Of a stretch of DNA of 16,896 nt, positions 1-7,273 are shown piece after piece. This DNA is from Planctomycetota bacterium (GTDB taxonomy: Bacteria; Planctomycetota; Planctomycetia; Pirellulales; Thermoguttaceae): positions 1-16,896 of the forward strand of contig JAJYGU010000035.1 of assembly GCA_021784975.1 (NCBI GenBank). Reading direction: 5' to 3'. The position numbers were made by a program, and so were the translations under genes. Within the stretch, counting starts at the first letter, position 1. Every line of letters starts with the position of its first letter. The notes below the pieces were generated by a model, which was given only the letters and a program-made list of their open reading frames with translations, had not been told where the DNA came from and did no database searches.

Positions 1-1
1 G

Positions 2-706
2 TACGCCGATCGCATGGGGATCGCGCGGCTCAGCGTGTGCATGGGCATGAGCTTCGCCTACGACCCCTCGCCCGAAAAACTCCGCCAAGACAACGACCAG
101 GTGCTGGAAGCCATTCGCGCTTGGCCGCGGCGGGCGTTCGGATTCGTCTACCTCAGTCCCAAGCATCCGGCCGCCAGCCTGGCCGAAATCGACCGCTGCG
201 TCCGCGACGGACCGATGGTCGGCGTGAAACTCTGGGTCGCCGAGCATTGCAATTCGCCGGCGCTGGATCCGATCATCGAGCGCGCCGGGCAGTTGAAGGT
301 CCCGGTCTATCAGCACACCTGGATCAAGTCCACCGGCAACCTTCCGGGCGAGTCCACCCCCTTCGAACTGGCCGAACTGGCCGCCCGCCACCCCAAGGTG
401 ACGTTGATCTGCGGCCACTCCGGCGGCAACTGGGAGCTTGGTCTCAAGGCCATCCGGCCCTGCCACAACGTCTATGCCGATCTATCGGGCGGCGACCCGA
501 CCGCCGGCTTCGCGGAAATGGCCGTGGCCGAGCTCGGGCCAGAGCGGGTGCTTTACGGCAGCGATTGTGGCGGGCGAAGTTTCGCCTCCCAACTCGCCAA
601 AGTGCTCGACGCCGATGTCCCTGATTCCGCCAGGCGATTGATCCTGGCCGGCAACCTGAAACGGCTGCTGCAACCGATCCTGCAACGGAAGGGCGTGGTC
701 GCATGA
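2..706 (+). CDS. Amidohydrolase_2-family metal-dependent hydrolase, 5' end outside window
   Basis: The frame is open to the left edge, reading Y-A-D-R before the first internal ATG at 14, so this is the C-terminal part of a longer protein and 14 is probably not the true start. It resembles Amidohydrolase_2 TIM-barrel hydrolases. Visible are the strand with a His (VYQHTW), a second His in CGHSGG and the late Asp in LYGSDCGG, which are typical metal or catalytic positions. The N-terminal HxH pair would lie upstream, outside the window. Members act on carboxylated or lactone-like small molecules; the substrate cannot be read here. Its stop overlaps the next start by ATGA, so it is the first visible gene of a three-gene operon. 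No signal peptide can be judged because the N-terminus is missing. Confidence 0.8.
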   Translation, partial: YADRMGIARLSVCMGMSFAYDPSPEKLRQDNDQVLEAIRAWPRRAFGFVYLSPKHPAASLAEIDRCVRDGPMVGVKLWVAEHCNSPALDPIIERAGQLKVPVYQHTWIKSTGNLPGESTPFELAELAARHPKVTLICGHSGGNWELGLKAIRPCHNVYADLSGGDPTAGFAEMAVAELGPERVLYGSDCGGRSFASQLAKVLDADVPDSARRLILAGNLKRLLQPILQRKGVVA

Positions 707-1626
707 GCGATTCGAGCGGACACCACGGCCTTGATCGCCGCAGCTTCCTGAAAACGGCTGCGGCCGTCGCCGGGGCCGACATGCTGGCGTCACCTGCCGC
801 TCGGGCTGCGGAGCACGACGAGCCGCACCGCCTGATTGACGTCAACGTGAGTCTCTCGCGTTGGCCGTCTCGCCGATTACCGTACGACGAGCCCGCCGCG
901 CTGGTGGCCAGGCTCCGCCGTGGCGGCGTCACCCAGGCGTGGGCCGGCAGTTTCGACGCCCTGCTGTGTCAGAACACCACTGCCGTGAACGACCGCCTGG
1001 TCCGGCAGTGCCGGACACACGGCGAGGGGCTCTTGGTTCCCTTTGGTTTGATCAACCCCTTGTTGCCCGGCTGGGAGGACGAGTTGCAGCGATGCGCCCA
1101 GCGGCACCACATGCCGGGCATCCGCCTGCACCCGAACTATCACGGCTACAAGCTCGACCATCCCGCGTTGGCGCGATTGCTTTTACGGGCGGCTCGCCGC
1201 GGTCTGATCGTGCAACTGGCGCTGTGCATGGAGGACGAGCGAAACGCGCAGCGAATGCTTTGCCTGCCGCCGGTCGATCCCGCCCCGCTGGCGGGCCTCG
1301 TCCCGCGAATCGCCAGCTTACGGCTGATGTTATTGAATGTGAAGTCGCCGCGCAGCGTCGAGCCGCTCACTGGCCTGTCGGGGGCGGCTGAAGTATATTT
1401 GGAGATCGCCATGCTGGAAGGCGTGGCGGGCGTGGAGAGCTTGCTGCGGCGAGTGCCATTGTCCCACGTCTGTTTTGGGTCCCATGCGCCGTTCTTCTCC
1501 TTCGAATCGTCGCGGCTGAAGCTCAAGGAGTCGGTCTTGAGCGGCCAACAACAGGACGCCATCTGCTCGGCGAACGCCGAACGATTGCTAGGCTTGGTAA
1601 ACAGTCCTTTCTCCCCCAAAGGTTGA
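703..1626 (+). CDS. Tat-signal amidohydrolase-fold protein with altered active site
   Basis: 307 residues. The N-terminus has a twin-arginine signal (D-R-R-S-F-L-K near residues 11-17, then an Ala-rich stretch ending ASPAARA), so export in folded form is expected. The rest resembles the Amidohydrolase_2 fold: the opening strand LIDVNVS, GIRLHPNYHG in the middle and the late strand CFGSHAPF. At each place where the family carries metal ligands this protein differs: HxH reads NVS, the strand-5 His is missing (VQLALC) and the usual G(S/T)D reads GSH. It may be a non-catalytic paralogue or bind something other than a metal. The start is the ATG overlapping the previous stop (ATGA), which suggests translational coupling; the next gene starts 4 bases after its stop. 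Fold assignment is fairly firm; function is unknown. Confidence 0.75.
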   Translation: MSDSSGHHGLDRRSFLKTAAAVAGADMLASPAARAAEHDEPHRLIDVNVSLSRWPSRRLPYDEPAALVARLRRGGVTQAWAGSFDALLCQNTTAVNDRLVRQCRTHGEGLLVPFGLINPLLPGWEDELQRCAQRHHMPGIRLHPNYHGYKLDHPALARLLLRAARRGLIVQLALCMEDERNAQRMLCLPPVDPAPLAGLVPRIASLRLMLLNVKSPRSVEPLTGLSGAAEVYLEIAMLEGVAGVESLLRRVPLSHVCFGSHAPFFSFESSRLKLKESVLSGQQQDAICSANAERLLGLVNSPFSPKG

Positions 1627-1630
1627 TGGC

Positions 1631-3814
1631 ATGAGTCTACAGCAGGCCGGATCGACGCGGACGGGTTTGTTCTGTGGATGTTGCGCGACGCTTTTCATGG
1701 CCGTGGCGGTTGCCCGCGGGCAGGAGCCGGCGCAGCTTGTGGCCGCTGCCCGACTTCCGAAATTGATCGCTGAAACGTACGATTCGGGCTTCAAGCTGGC
1801 TCACGACACCTACAACGGCATGGGCGCGCCGAGCGACGGCAAGATCTACTACGTCCTTTCCGCCCAGCCGTACAACGTGGCCGGGCAGATGTACTGCTTC
1901 GATCCGGCCACCAAGAAGATCCGCCATATCTGCGACCTGACCGAGGCCTGCGGCGAAAAGGGCATGAAGGCCGTCGCCCAGGGGAAGATCCACTGCAATT
2001 TCGTGGAATGCAAGGGAAGGCTCTATTTTGCCACCCATACCGGCTACTACGCCATTATTGACGACATGGAGAAGATGGGGCCACCTCCGCCCGGCTGGAA
2101 GCCCTATCAGGGCGGGCATTTCCTTTCCTATGACCTGGCCACTGGCAAGATCGCTAATCTGGCGCGGGCCCCTGGCGGCGAGGGCATCATCACCATGACT
2201 ATGGACGTCCGCCGCGGACGGCTGTATGGCCTCACCTGGCCGACCGGCAGTTTTCTCACTTACGATCTGGGAACAGGGACCTTGAGTGATTTCGGGCCCA
2301 CGGCACGGGGCGGCGAAAACGGCAAGGGGGCCAATTACCGCACGATCTGCCGCGCGTTCGCCATCGATCCCGCCGATGGCTCCGTCTATTTCACCAATGG
2401 TGACGGTGACATCCTCCGCTACCGCTACGACCGCCATACCCTGGAGACTGTTCAGGGGGAAAACCTGCGAAAAGACTACTTCGGCCTCTATGACCCCACC
2501 AATCCCGGCCACATGGGCTACAACTGGCGGCAGGTGTTCTGGCATCCTACTGAAAAAGTTATCTACGGGGTCCACGGCAATTCCGGCTACCTATTCCGCT
2601 TCGATCCCCGCATTCCCCGCGTGGAAGTGTTGGAACGCCTGACTTCGCTGCCCTCAAAGCTGAGCGGCATGTACGACGAGTTCAGCTACGGATACCTCGG
2701 CTTCGCCTTGGGTCCCGACCGCCGCACCATCTATTACCTCACCGGCGGACCAATTTACGTCAACGGAAAGCGGGTAACCGGCAAGGCCACCACCGCCAAG
2801 GGCGAAGCCAAGGGACTCGAAGACCTGCACCTGGTGACCTACGATATCCCCACCGCCAAGTACATTGACCAAGGCGCAATCTTCATGAAGGACGGCCAGC
2901 GGCCCCTGTATGTCAACTCGATCGCCGTGGGCCGCGACGGCACCGTTTACACCTTGTGCCGGATCAAATCCGGCAACCACACGCGGACCGACCTGATCAG
3001 CATTCCGGCCGCGTCGATCAAACTTCGCAACGCGGGGTCGGCAACCCATCTGACAAATCCGCTGGCGATTCGCATCATGAACTACGGCAAGTATCAGGAT
3101 GCGGCCTGGACCCATCTGCCCTGGATTGGCATGCACTATATCTTTCTGAGCACGCCGCGGCCGGACCAGGTGGCCGCCACCCAGAAGCGATTGGCGGATC
3201 ATCACCTCCGCCCGCTAGTGCTCCGCGGCGATACCGATCTAGGTCGGGCGTCGAGCGTTGACGAGTTGGCCGGCCAGCTCGCCGTGTGCCATCAGATGGG
3301 CGTGAAGTACATGTTCCTCTCGCCCAAGCACACCGGAGTAAGCAAAGAGGTAGCCTACGAGCGGCTGCGCCGCGTCGGCGACATTGCCCGGCGGTATGGG
3401 GTGATCGTTGCCTTGGAGACCCATCCCGATTTGGGGACCAACGGTTCGGTGCACCTCGAAACCATGAAGGCCATCCACCACCCCAATATCCGCGTCAATT
3501 TCGACACGGGCAACATCACCTTCTATAATCACCATGCCGACGCCGTCACCGAACTGAAGAAGATCATTGATTACGTGGCCACGGTGGAGCTAAAAGACCA
3601 CAACGGCCAGTACAAAGTCTGGAACTTCCCGGTGCTGGGCACGGGCGTGGTCGATTTTCCCGGCGTCCTGAAGGTCTTGGAGGCGCACGGCTTCCGCGGC
3701 CCGATCACCATGGAAGTCGAAGGCATCCACGGCGTCTCAATGAACGAGTCCCAGACCAAAAAGTACATCGCCGACTCGGTGGTCTACATCCAGTCGCTGG
3801 GCAACTTTAGGTAG
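1631..3814 (+). CDS. Secreted beta-propeller / xylose-isomerase-like TIM-barrel fusion
   Basis: 727 residues. A signal peptide (hydrophobic LFCGCCATLFMAVAVA, likely cleavage after ARG) predicts export. Residues about 45-475 show repeated blade-like segments (YYVLSAQPYN, RLYGLTWPTG, SVYFTNGDGD, IYYLTGGP, TVYTLCRIK) consistent with a beta-propeller. Residues about 480-727 match the AP-endonuclease-2 / sugar phosphate isomerase-epimerase TIM barrel, with plausible metal residues Glu596 (ALETHPD), Asp625 (NFDTGN), His657 (ELKDHNG) and Glu695 or Glu697 (MEVEG). The first barrel strand is short and follows the propeller directly. The likely job is binding and isomerising or cleaving a carbohydrate outside the cytoplasm, together with the two amidohydrolase-fold neighbours; this is inference. 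It starts 4 bases after the previous stop and ends the operon before a stem-loop. Confidence 0.75.
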   Translation: MSLQQAGSTRTGLFCGCCATLFMAVAVARGQEPAQLVAAARLPKLIAETYDSGFKLAHDTYNGMGAPSDGKIYYVLSAQPYNVAGQMYCFDPATKKIRHICDLTEACGEKGMKAVAQGKIHCNFVECKGRLYFATHTGYYAIIDDMEKMGPPPPGWKPYQGGHFLSYDLATGKIANLARAPGGEGIITMTMDVRRGRLYGLTWPTGSFLTYDLGTGTLSDFGPTARGGENGKGANYRTICRAFAIDPADGSVYFTNGDGDILRYRYDRHTLETVQGENLRKDYFGLYDPTNPGHMGYNWRQVFWHPTEKVIYGVHGNSGYLFRFDPRIPRVEVLERLTSLPSKLSGMYDEFSYGYLGFALGPDRRTIYYLTGGPIYVNGKRVTGKATTAKGEAKGLEDLHLVTYDIPTAKYIDQGAIFMKDGQRPLYVNSIAVGRDGTVYTLCRIKSGNHTRTDLISIPAASIKLRNAGSATHLTNPLAIRIMNYGKYQDAAWTHLPWIGMHYIFLSTPRPDQVAATQKRLADHHLRPLVLRGDTDLGRASSVDELAGQLAVCHQMGVKYMFLSPKHTGVSKEVAYERLRRVGDIARRYGVIVALETHPDLGTNGSVHLETMKAIHHPNIRVNFDTGNITFYNHHADAVTELKKIIDYVATVELKDHNGQYKVWNFPVLGTGVVDFPGVLKVLEAHGFRGPITMEVEGIHGVSMNESQTKKYIADSVVYIQSLGNFR

Positions 3815-3824
3815 CTTCGCTTGA

Positions 3825-3877
3825 AAAGCGGAAAGCGGAAAGCCGAGAGCCGCGCGCCCCTTTCCGCTCTCCGCTTT
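3825..3877. terminator. Long stem-loop between convergent genes
   Basis: Two 18-base arms (3825-3842 and 3860-3877, core AAAGCGGA / TCCGCTTT) pair at 17 of 18 positions around a 17-base loop. It lies between the tail-to-tail stops at 3814 and 3880. Position and symmetry suggest a bidirectional transcription end or an RNA-stabilising hairpin. There is no clear U-run, so intrinsic termination is inferred, not shown. Confidence 0.5.
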
Positions 3878-3879
3878 GT

Positions 3880-4266
3880 CTACCGGCCGCTGCCGCCATA
3901 GGGATCCGGCACGCAGCACTTCTTGCGCAGCGACGGCCAGACCACGCACGGCATGGGCTTCGGGCAGTAGTCGTCGCAACACCACTGGCAGGGCGGACAA
4001 GGCGGGCAGGGAAGCGGTTTCCGGCAATAGTCGTTGCAACACCACTGGCACGGCGGGCAGGGTATGCACGGCATCGGTTTGCAGCAATAGTCGTCGGGGT
4101 GGCAGAGCATCGGCGTGCGGCAGTAACACCACGGCCGGCAGTGAAGACCATCGCCCGCACTCGCCGTCGCCACCGCCGCCGCCATGATAACGACAGCGAT
4201 GCAGACACCCCGAAGCCGCCGAGTTCGGTTGCCGCGCGAAGCAACGCCTAGCATAATCTCGGCCAT
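3880..4266 (-). CDS. Small secreted Cys/Pro-rich tandem-repeat protein
   Basis: 128 residues from the ATG at 4266, chosen because GGAG sits 8 bases upstream; an upstream TTG at 4305 would add 13 residues but lacks such a site. A basic start (RGNRTRRLRG), a hydrophobic run (VCIAVVIMAAAVATA) and a cleavage-like ASA-GD predict secretion. The mature part is extremely Cys-rich and contains two full 20-residue repeats and part of a third (pattern D-Y-C-x-K-P-x-P-C-x-P-C-P-P-C-Q-W-C-C). At DNA level these are 60-bp tandem units. Pairs and CxxC spacings suggest disulfide cross-linking or metal binding, perhaps in a cell-wall or envelope structure. I do not recognise a named family; function is unknown. 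Confidence 0.7.
   Translation of the reverse strand: MAEIMLGVASRGNRTRRLRGVCIAVVIMAAAVATASAGDGLHCRPWCYCRTPMLCHPDDYCCKPMPCIPCPPCQWCCNDYCRKPLPCPPCPPCQWCCDDYCPKPMPCVVWPSLRKKCCVPDPYGGSGR
3961..4096. repeat. 60-bp in-frame tandem repeat within the Cys-rich gene
   Basis: Units begin near 3961, 4021 and 4081 (the last partial). Each contains an AGTCGT(C/T)GCAACACCACTGG-like core. The period is exactly 60 bases, or 20 codons, so copy number changes would keep the reading frame. The two full copies differ at several third positions, so they are not a very recent duplication. Confidence 0.8.
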
Positions 4267-4361
4267 GACTGCAACTCCGCGATGACAAACGATTGCGCAA
4301 GACAACCTATTGTCATGATCGGAAAGGGAACGCCAGCGCGAGCGGGGAATTCAGCAGGGCC

Positions 4362-4367
4362 ATTATA
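4362..4367 (-). promoter_or_regulatory. Candidate -10 box for the Cys-rich gene
   Basis: Read on the minus strand this is a perfect TATAAT, about 95 bases upstream of the ATG at 4266. No good TTGACA-like -35 box is seen at the usual distance. The rest of the spacer 4267-4496 shows no other recognisable feature. Confidence 0.35.
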
Positions 4368-4496
4368 GCCTCCCACTCCGGAAGCGTCCCCCCAGACGGA
4401 AAAGCCATCCTTGCGCATGCCAGCCGGGTCAAAGATCATCGCCCGCGTTGAGATTGTGGCGCGACGTCGAACCATCTCATGGTTCTTAATGGCTGG

Positions 4497-4702
4497 TCAC
4501 ATCTTCTTGGCGAGCTCTTTCCTCAACAGCTTCTTCAGCTTGGGAATTTCGTCCTCATAAGCACTTGTCTACGCCGGCCCTTGTTGCGGGGCAAGATCGC
4601 ATAGAGGCCCCAGCCGACCGAGGTGCAAAGGGCTGCAAGTCCTAGAATAAGCATCGCCCAATCGGCATACCTAAAAAGACGGAATGCCTGTTGTGGACTC
4701 AT
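4497..4702 (-). pseudogene. Small membrane protein gene with probable one-base frameshift
   Basis: The ATG at 4702 overlaps the stop of the CYTH gene (ATGA), the usual sign of a coupled downstream gene. The frame gives a one-pass membrane protein (transmembrane run AMLILGLAALCTSVGWGLYA) followed by a basic stretch (RNKGRRRQVL). It then stops early at 4535 after 55 residues, ending in the unlikely tail MRTKFPS. The other frame continues with a coherent charged helix (YEDEIPKLKKLLRKELAKKM) to a stop at 4497. The span is one base short of a whole number of codons, so one missing base near 4555 would explain everything and give 68 residues. It may be a true mutation or a sequence error. The family is unknown. 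Confidence 0.55.
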
Positions 4703-5280
4703 CGCTTAACCTTCGTGCTGGGCAGGTTGCCCTGCAGGTCAAGCAGCAACTCCAAATAGCTCCGCCGTTCGCTCTGCTGCAAGCCGAGCTCGTCGGCCAG
4801 CGAAAGGATGCACGCCCTGGCGGCCTCGACCTCTTCGGCCTCGGCAATCAGCTCCAACTCCACGAAGCTGCCCAGCCCCTCGATTCGGTCCAACGAGGCT
4901 TCCACCCGTCGACCCTGCCAGGCCACCTCGGCCTTGCGGCGGGACTTGCGGACCTCGGCCACCGGCCGGAATCCCAATGCCGCCAGCAGATCCTCCCACG
5001 CCTCAGCGGATTCGGCGCCGGGCAACAACGGCAGTTCGATCTCGCGACGGGTCTTGGTGGTAGCATCGATCTTCGGACCTTTGTAGGTCAAGAAATTCAA
5101 CTGCCCTTTGCGGCGAATCCGAAGCGCCTCGTCAGTCGAGGCGAAGTCGCGGGCAGGATGAGCAAAATACAGATCGACTTCTTCGATCGACGCCTCGATC
5201 GACACCCCCATCACAGCCAGCCGTGACTCGACCGCCGCCATCTCCGCCACCGGAAATTTTATTTCGACTTCGTAGGACAT
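4699..5280 (-). CDS. CYTH-domain protein (class IV adenylate cyclase / thiamin triphosphatase-like)
   Basis: 193 residues, a normal length for a single CYTH domain. The hallmark ExExK is at Glu4, Glu6 and Lys8. Further tunnel residues are visible: Arg54/Arg56 in LRIRR, Lys67 in TYKGP, Glu80/Glu82 in REIELP, Arg111-Lys112 in VRKSRR, Asp131, and Glu141/Glu143 in VELEL; the end SYLELLL is also typical. CYTH enzymes bind triphosphates with divalent metals, and known activities include adenylate cyclase (CyaB type), thiamin triphosphatase and tripolyphosphatase. Sequence alone does not say which. It lies downstream of, and in the same direction as, a thiamin synthesis gene, which makes a thiamin phosphate role worth testing. 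The start has no clear Shine-Dalgarno; a repeat-rich spacer abuts it. Its stop overlaps the next small gene. Confidence 0.85.
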   Translation of the reverse strand: MSYEVEIKFPVAEMAAVESRLAVMGVSIEASIEEVDLYFAHPARDFASTDEALRIRRKGQLNFLTYKGPKIDATTKTRREIELPLLPGAESAEAWEDLLAALGFRPVAEVRKSRRKAEVAWQGRRVEASLDRIEGLGSFVELELIAEAEEVEAARACILSLADELGLQQSERRSYLELLLDLQGNLPSTKVKR

Positions 5281-5288
5281 ACCAGAGG

Positions 5289-5434
5289 TCAGGGATCAGA
5301 GGTCAGAGGTTGTGAATCTTTCAACTCCGTCGTCGTAAGTCGTTATTCGTAGCCGCACGTTTCACCGAGAAATAAGGAGTTACGTCGCCGCAGTCGTTTC
5401 TCGGTCGATAGATTCACGTCCTCTCAGGGATCAG
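5289..5434. mobile_element. Candidate MITE-like element with inverted ends and flanking direct repeats
   Basis: The direct repeat TCAGGGATCAG occurs at 5289-5299 and 5424-5434. Just inside are inverted arms at 5305-5319 (AGAGGTTGTGAATCT) and 5410-5424 (AGATTCACGTCCTCT), matching at 13 of 15 positions. An internal pair ACCGAGAAA / TTTCTCGGT (5364-5372, 5397-5405) is perfect. It has no coding capacity. The layout fits a small non-autonomous element with a target duplication. However, the direct repeat belongs to the same heptamer family seen at 12135, so a minisatellite origin is also possible. Confidence 0.35.
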
Positions 5435-5454
5435 GGAACGGGGACTCCGGTCAG

Positions 5455-5482
5455 TTTTTCATTTTGCATTTTTCACTTTGCA
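5455..5482. repeat. Two 14-bp AT-rich units
   Basis: Two tandem units, 5455-5468 and 5469-5482, differ at one base (TTTTTCATTTTGCA and TTTTTCACTTTGCA). The same 14-bp phrase recurs at 12198-12251. Confidence 0.75.
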
Positions 5483-5590
5483 TTCGCTTGACCGCCGCTT
5501 CCCGCTGGGGCGCGGTTAAACGACCCGAACGCCCCACGGTGTACGCCTTTCGCTTTCTGCTTTCGGCTCTTCGTCAGCAGGCGTGTGGGA

Positions 5591-7237
5591 TCAAGGATTG
5601 CCGATTGGCGGAAGCGCCAACAGCAGCTCGCGGGCCGCCGCCGCCGGATCGCTGGCGGCGGTAATTGCTCGGCTGACGGCGATCCGTGCGGCCCCGGCCG
5701 CCAGCACCTGGTCCAGATTGCCGCGGTCGATTCCCCCGATGGCAAAACTGGGCAGGCGAACTTCCGCCGCCACGGCGCGAATCAAATCCACGCCCGGAAA
5801 ACTCTCGAAAGTCTTGGTGCCCGAGGGGAACGTCGGCCCCACGCCGATATAGTCGGCCCCATCGAGCACCGCCTGCCGGGCCTGCTCGATACTGTGCGTC
5901 GATACGCCCACCAGCGCGTCAGGCCCGACCACCGTCCGCGCATCCTTTACGGAAAGCTCTTCCTGGCCCACGTGGACGCCGTCCGCCCTGGCCAGCGCGG
6001 CTATGTCCGGCCGATCGTTCACCACCATAAGCGTCTTGTTCTCGGCAGTCCACCCGCGAAGCAGGCGAGCGCGGGCCAGCAATTCGCGGTCGCCGAGGCG
6101 TTTATCGCGGAGCTGAATCACGTCGACTCCGGCTTCGACTAGCGAGACCACCAGCCGCTGAAATTCATCGACCGACGAGCAACCGTCGATCAGGACGTAA
6201 AGCCGGGCGTCGGCCAGGCGTTCGAGGCTCTGGCCGGTGGTCTCCACCGCCCGCTGGAGCGTATAGGCTTGGTAGCGCAGTTGTTTGCAGGCGGCCGCCA
6301 TTTCGGCGTCGACCAGCTTGCCGAACTCTTCCAGGCTGCGGAGCGCCTGCTGGAAGCGGGCAAAGTTGGCCGTCAATACACCGGCCGCGTCGGCACGACG
6401 CCTCTCGGTGGCGGCGGTCAGTCCCGTGCCCACGTCTTGTTGGGTTTCGCGGGCGGCCAGACGCCGCCTGCCCGATAACCCCGCCAGGGCGGCGGTCAGA
6501 TCGTGCCGCAGTTGCTTGCACAGGCCCGTCAAGTGGCGGTCGTCGAGCACGAAACGCGTGTAATCTTCGGCCACTCGCAGTCCCTCGTGGGCCCGATTGG
6601 CCGCCGCATCCAGGGCCCGCAGCACGGCTACCTCGGTTGAGCCGACCGTACCGAGCGGCTGCTCAGGATGACAACTGCAGACGTCATTGGCGACCAAATC
6701 CTCGGTGGATGGTTCCGCCGCTTCAGCCGCACTCCCGCTTCCGGCTGCGACCGCTTGCTCTTCGGCCACCCCCGCCGGACCGTGCGGCCCAAACAGATGA
6801 CTGCTCCGGCCGTACAGACTGCGGATTTCCGCTTCCAGACTGGCCGGGTCGATCCCTTGTTGGCGTAGCCACAACGCCGATTCACCGCCGTTAATCGCCA
6901 GTCCCAGCAGGATATGTTCGGTGGCCAATTCCAGCGGCTGGGGCAGATTGATCAGCCGTTGTTGGGCCAGTCGAAGCGAGAGTTGCACCTCATCGGAGAA
7001 CCGCGGGGGGGCGGGCGGAGGCTTGTGGGCCAAGCTCGGCCAGCGGCGCTGCACGCTGCGAGCATCGATGCCCGAACGCTTCAAAATCATCGATGCCCGA
7101 CATTCCGGCTCCGACAGCAACCCCAACAGCAGCGCAGGGGCGGTTAGTTCGCTCAATTCGCTGCAACCTGCACTCAGCGTCCAACCGGACGCAAACTCCA
7201 CCGCCCGTTGGCTGGCTGGTGTCAACAGATATTTCAT
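5591..7237 (-). CDS. thiE: Clp_N - ThiD2 - ThiE fusion (thiamin-phosphate synthesis)
   Basis: 548 residues from the ATG at 7237 (GAGG/GGGGA just upstream); an in-frame ATG at 7411 adds 58 low-complexity residues and lies at or before the likely transcript start. Residues 1-145 resemble a Clp N-domain with two repeats (APALLLGLLSEPE; TEHILLGLAINGG). A linker follows (146-195), rich in Ala/Glu/Ser. Residues about 202-335 match ThiD2, the alternative HMP-phosphate kinase (ALDAAANRAHEGLRVAEDY, QLRH). Residues 345-545 are ThiE, which joins HMP-PP and thiazole phosphate to give thiamin phosphate (LYVLID, IQLRDK, VNDRPDIA, GVSTHS, IGVGPTFPSGTK, FAIGGI). ThiD2-ThiE fusions are known; the Clp_N addition is the unusual part. 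It may bind a protease adaptor or regulate turnover (inference). Confidence 0.85.
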   Translation of the reverse strand: MKYLLTPASQRAVEFASGWTLSAGCSELSELTAPALLLGLLSEPECRASMILKRSGIDARSVQRRWPSLAHKPPPAPPRFSDEVQLSLRLAQQRLINLPQPLELATEHILLGLAINGGESALWLRQQGIDPASLEAEIRSLYGRSSHLFGPHGPAGVAEEQAVAAGSGSAAEAAEPSTEDLVANDVCSCHPEQPLGTVGSTEVAVLRALDAAANRAHEGLRVAEDYTRFVLDDRHLTGLCKQLRHDLTAALAGLSGRRRLAARETQQDVGTGLTAATERRRADAAGVLTANFARFQQALRSLEEFGKLVDAEMAAACKQLRYQAYTLQRAVETTGQSLERLADARLYVLIDGCSSVDEFQRLVVSLVEAGVDVIQLRDKRLGDRELLARARLLRGWTAENKTLMVVNDRPDIAALARADGVHVGQEELSVKDARTVVGPDALVGVSTHSIEQARQAVLDGADYIGVGPTFPSGTKTFESFPGVDLIRAVAAEVRLPSFAIGGIDRGNLDQVLAAGAARIAVSRAITAASDPAAAARELLLALPPIGNP

Positions 7238-7273
7238 TCCCCGCCTCGTGGCCCGGCGAAGGGGGCGGCCCCA

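Larger units (their letters stand above)
5281..5590. other. Repeat-rich spacer between the CYTH and thiamin genes
   Basis: No convincing gene is seen here. It holds, in order: TCAGGGATCAG-type short repeats, a nested inverted-repeat segment (5305-5424), another TCAGGGATCAG copy, and two 14-bp units of TTTTTCA(T/C)TTTGCA. The remainder (5483-5590) is unassigned and has CTTTC/GCTTTC-rich runs. Confidence 0.6.

Noticed and set aside
1637..2575. 312-codon minus-strand open frame inside the propeller gene
   Set aside because: It mirrors clear propeller coding sequence and shows no domain, signal or operon context.
3961..4096. Regularly spaced repeats as a CRISPR array
   Set aside because: The 60-bp units are contiguous and coding, with no unique spacers; the 14-bp units elsewhere are also direct tandem repeats.
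4248..4475. 75-codon minus-strand open frame upstream of the Cys-rich gene
   Set aside because: It covers the candidate promoter region, overlaps the true gene start and has no recognisable features.
4684..5226. 180-codon plus-strand open frame over the CYTH gene
   Set aside because: It mirrors the CYTH gene, whose motifs are complete on the minus strand.
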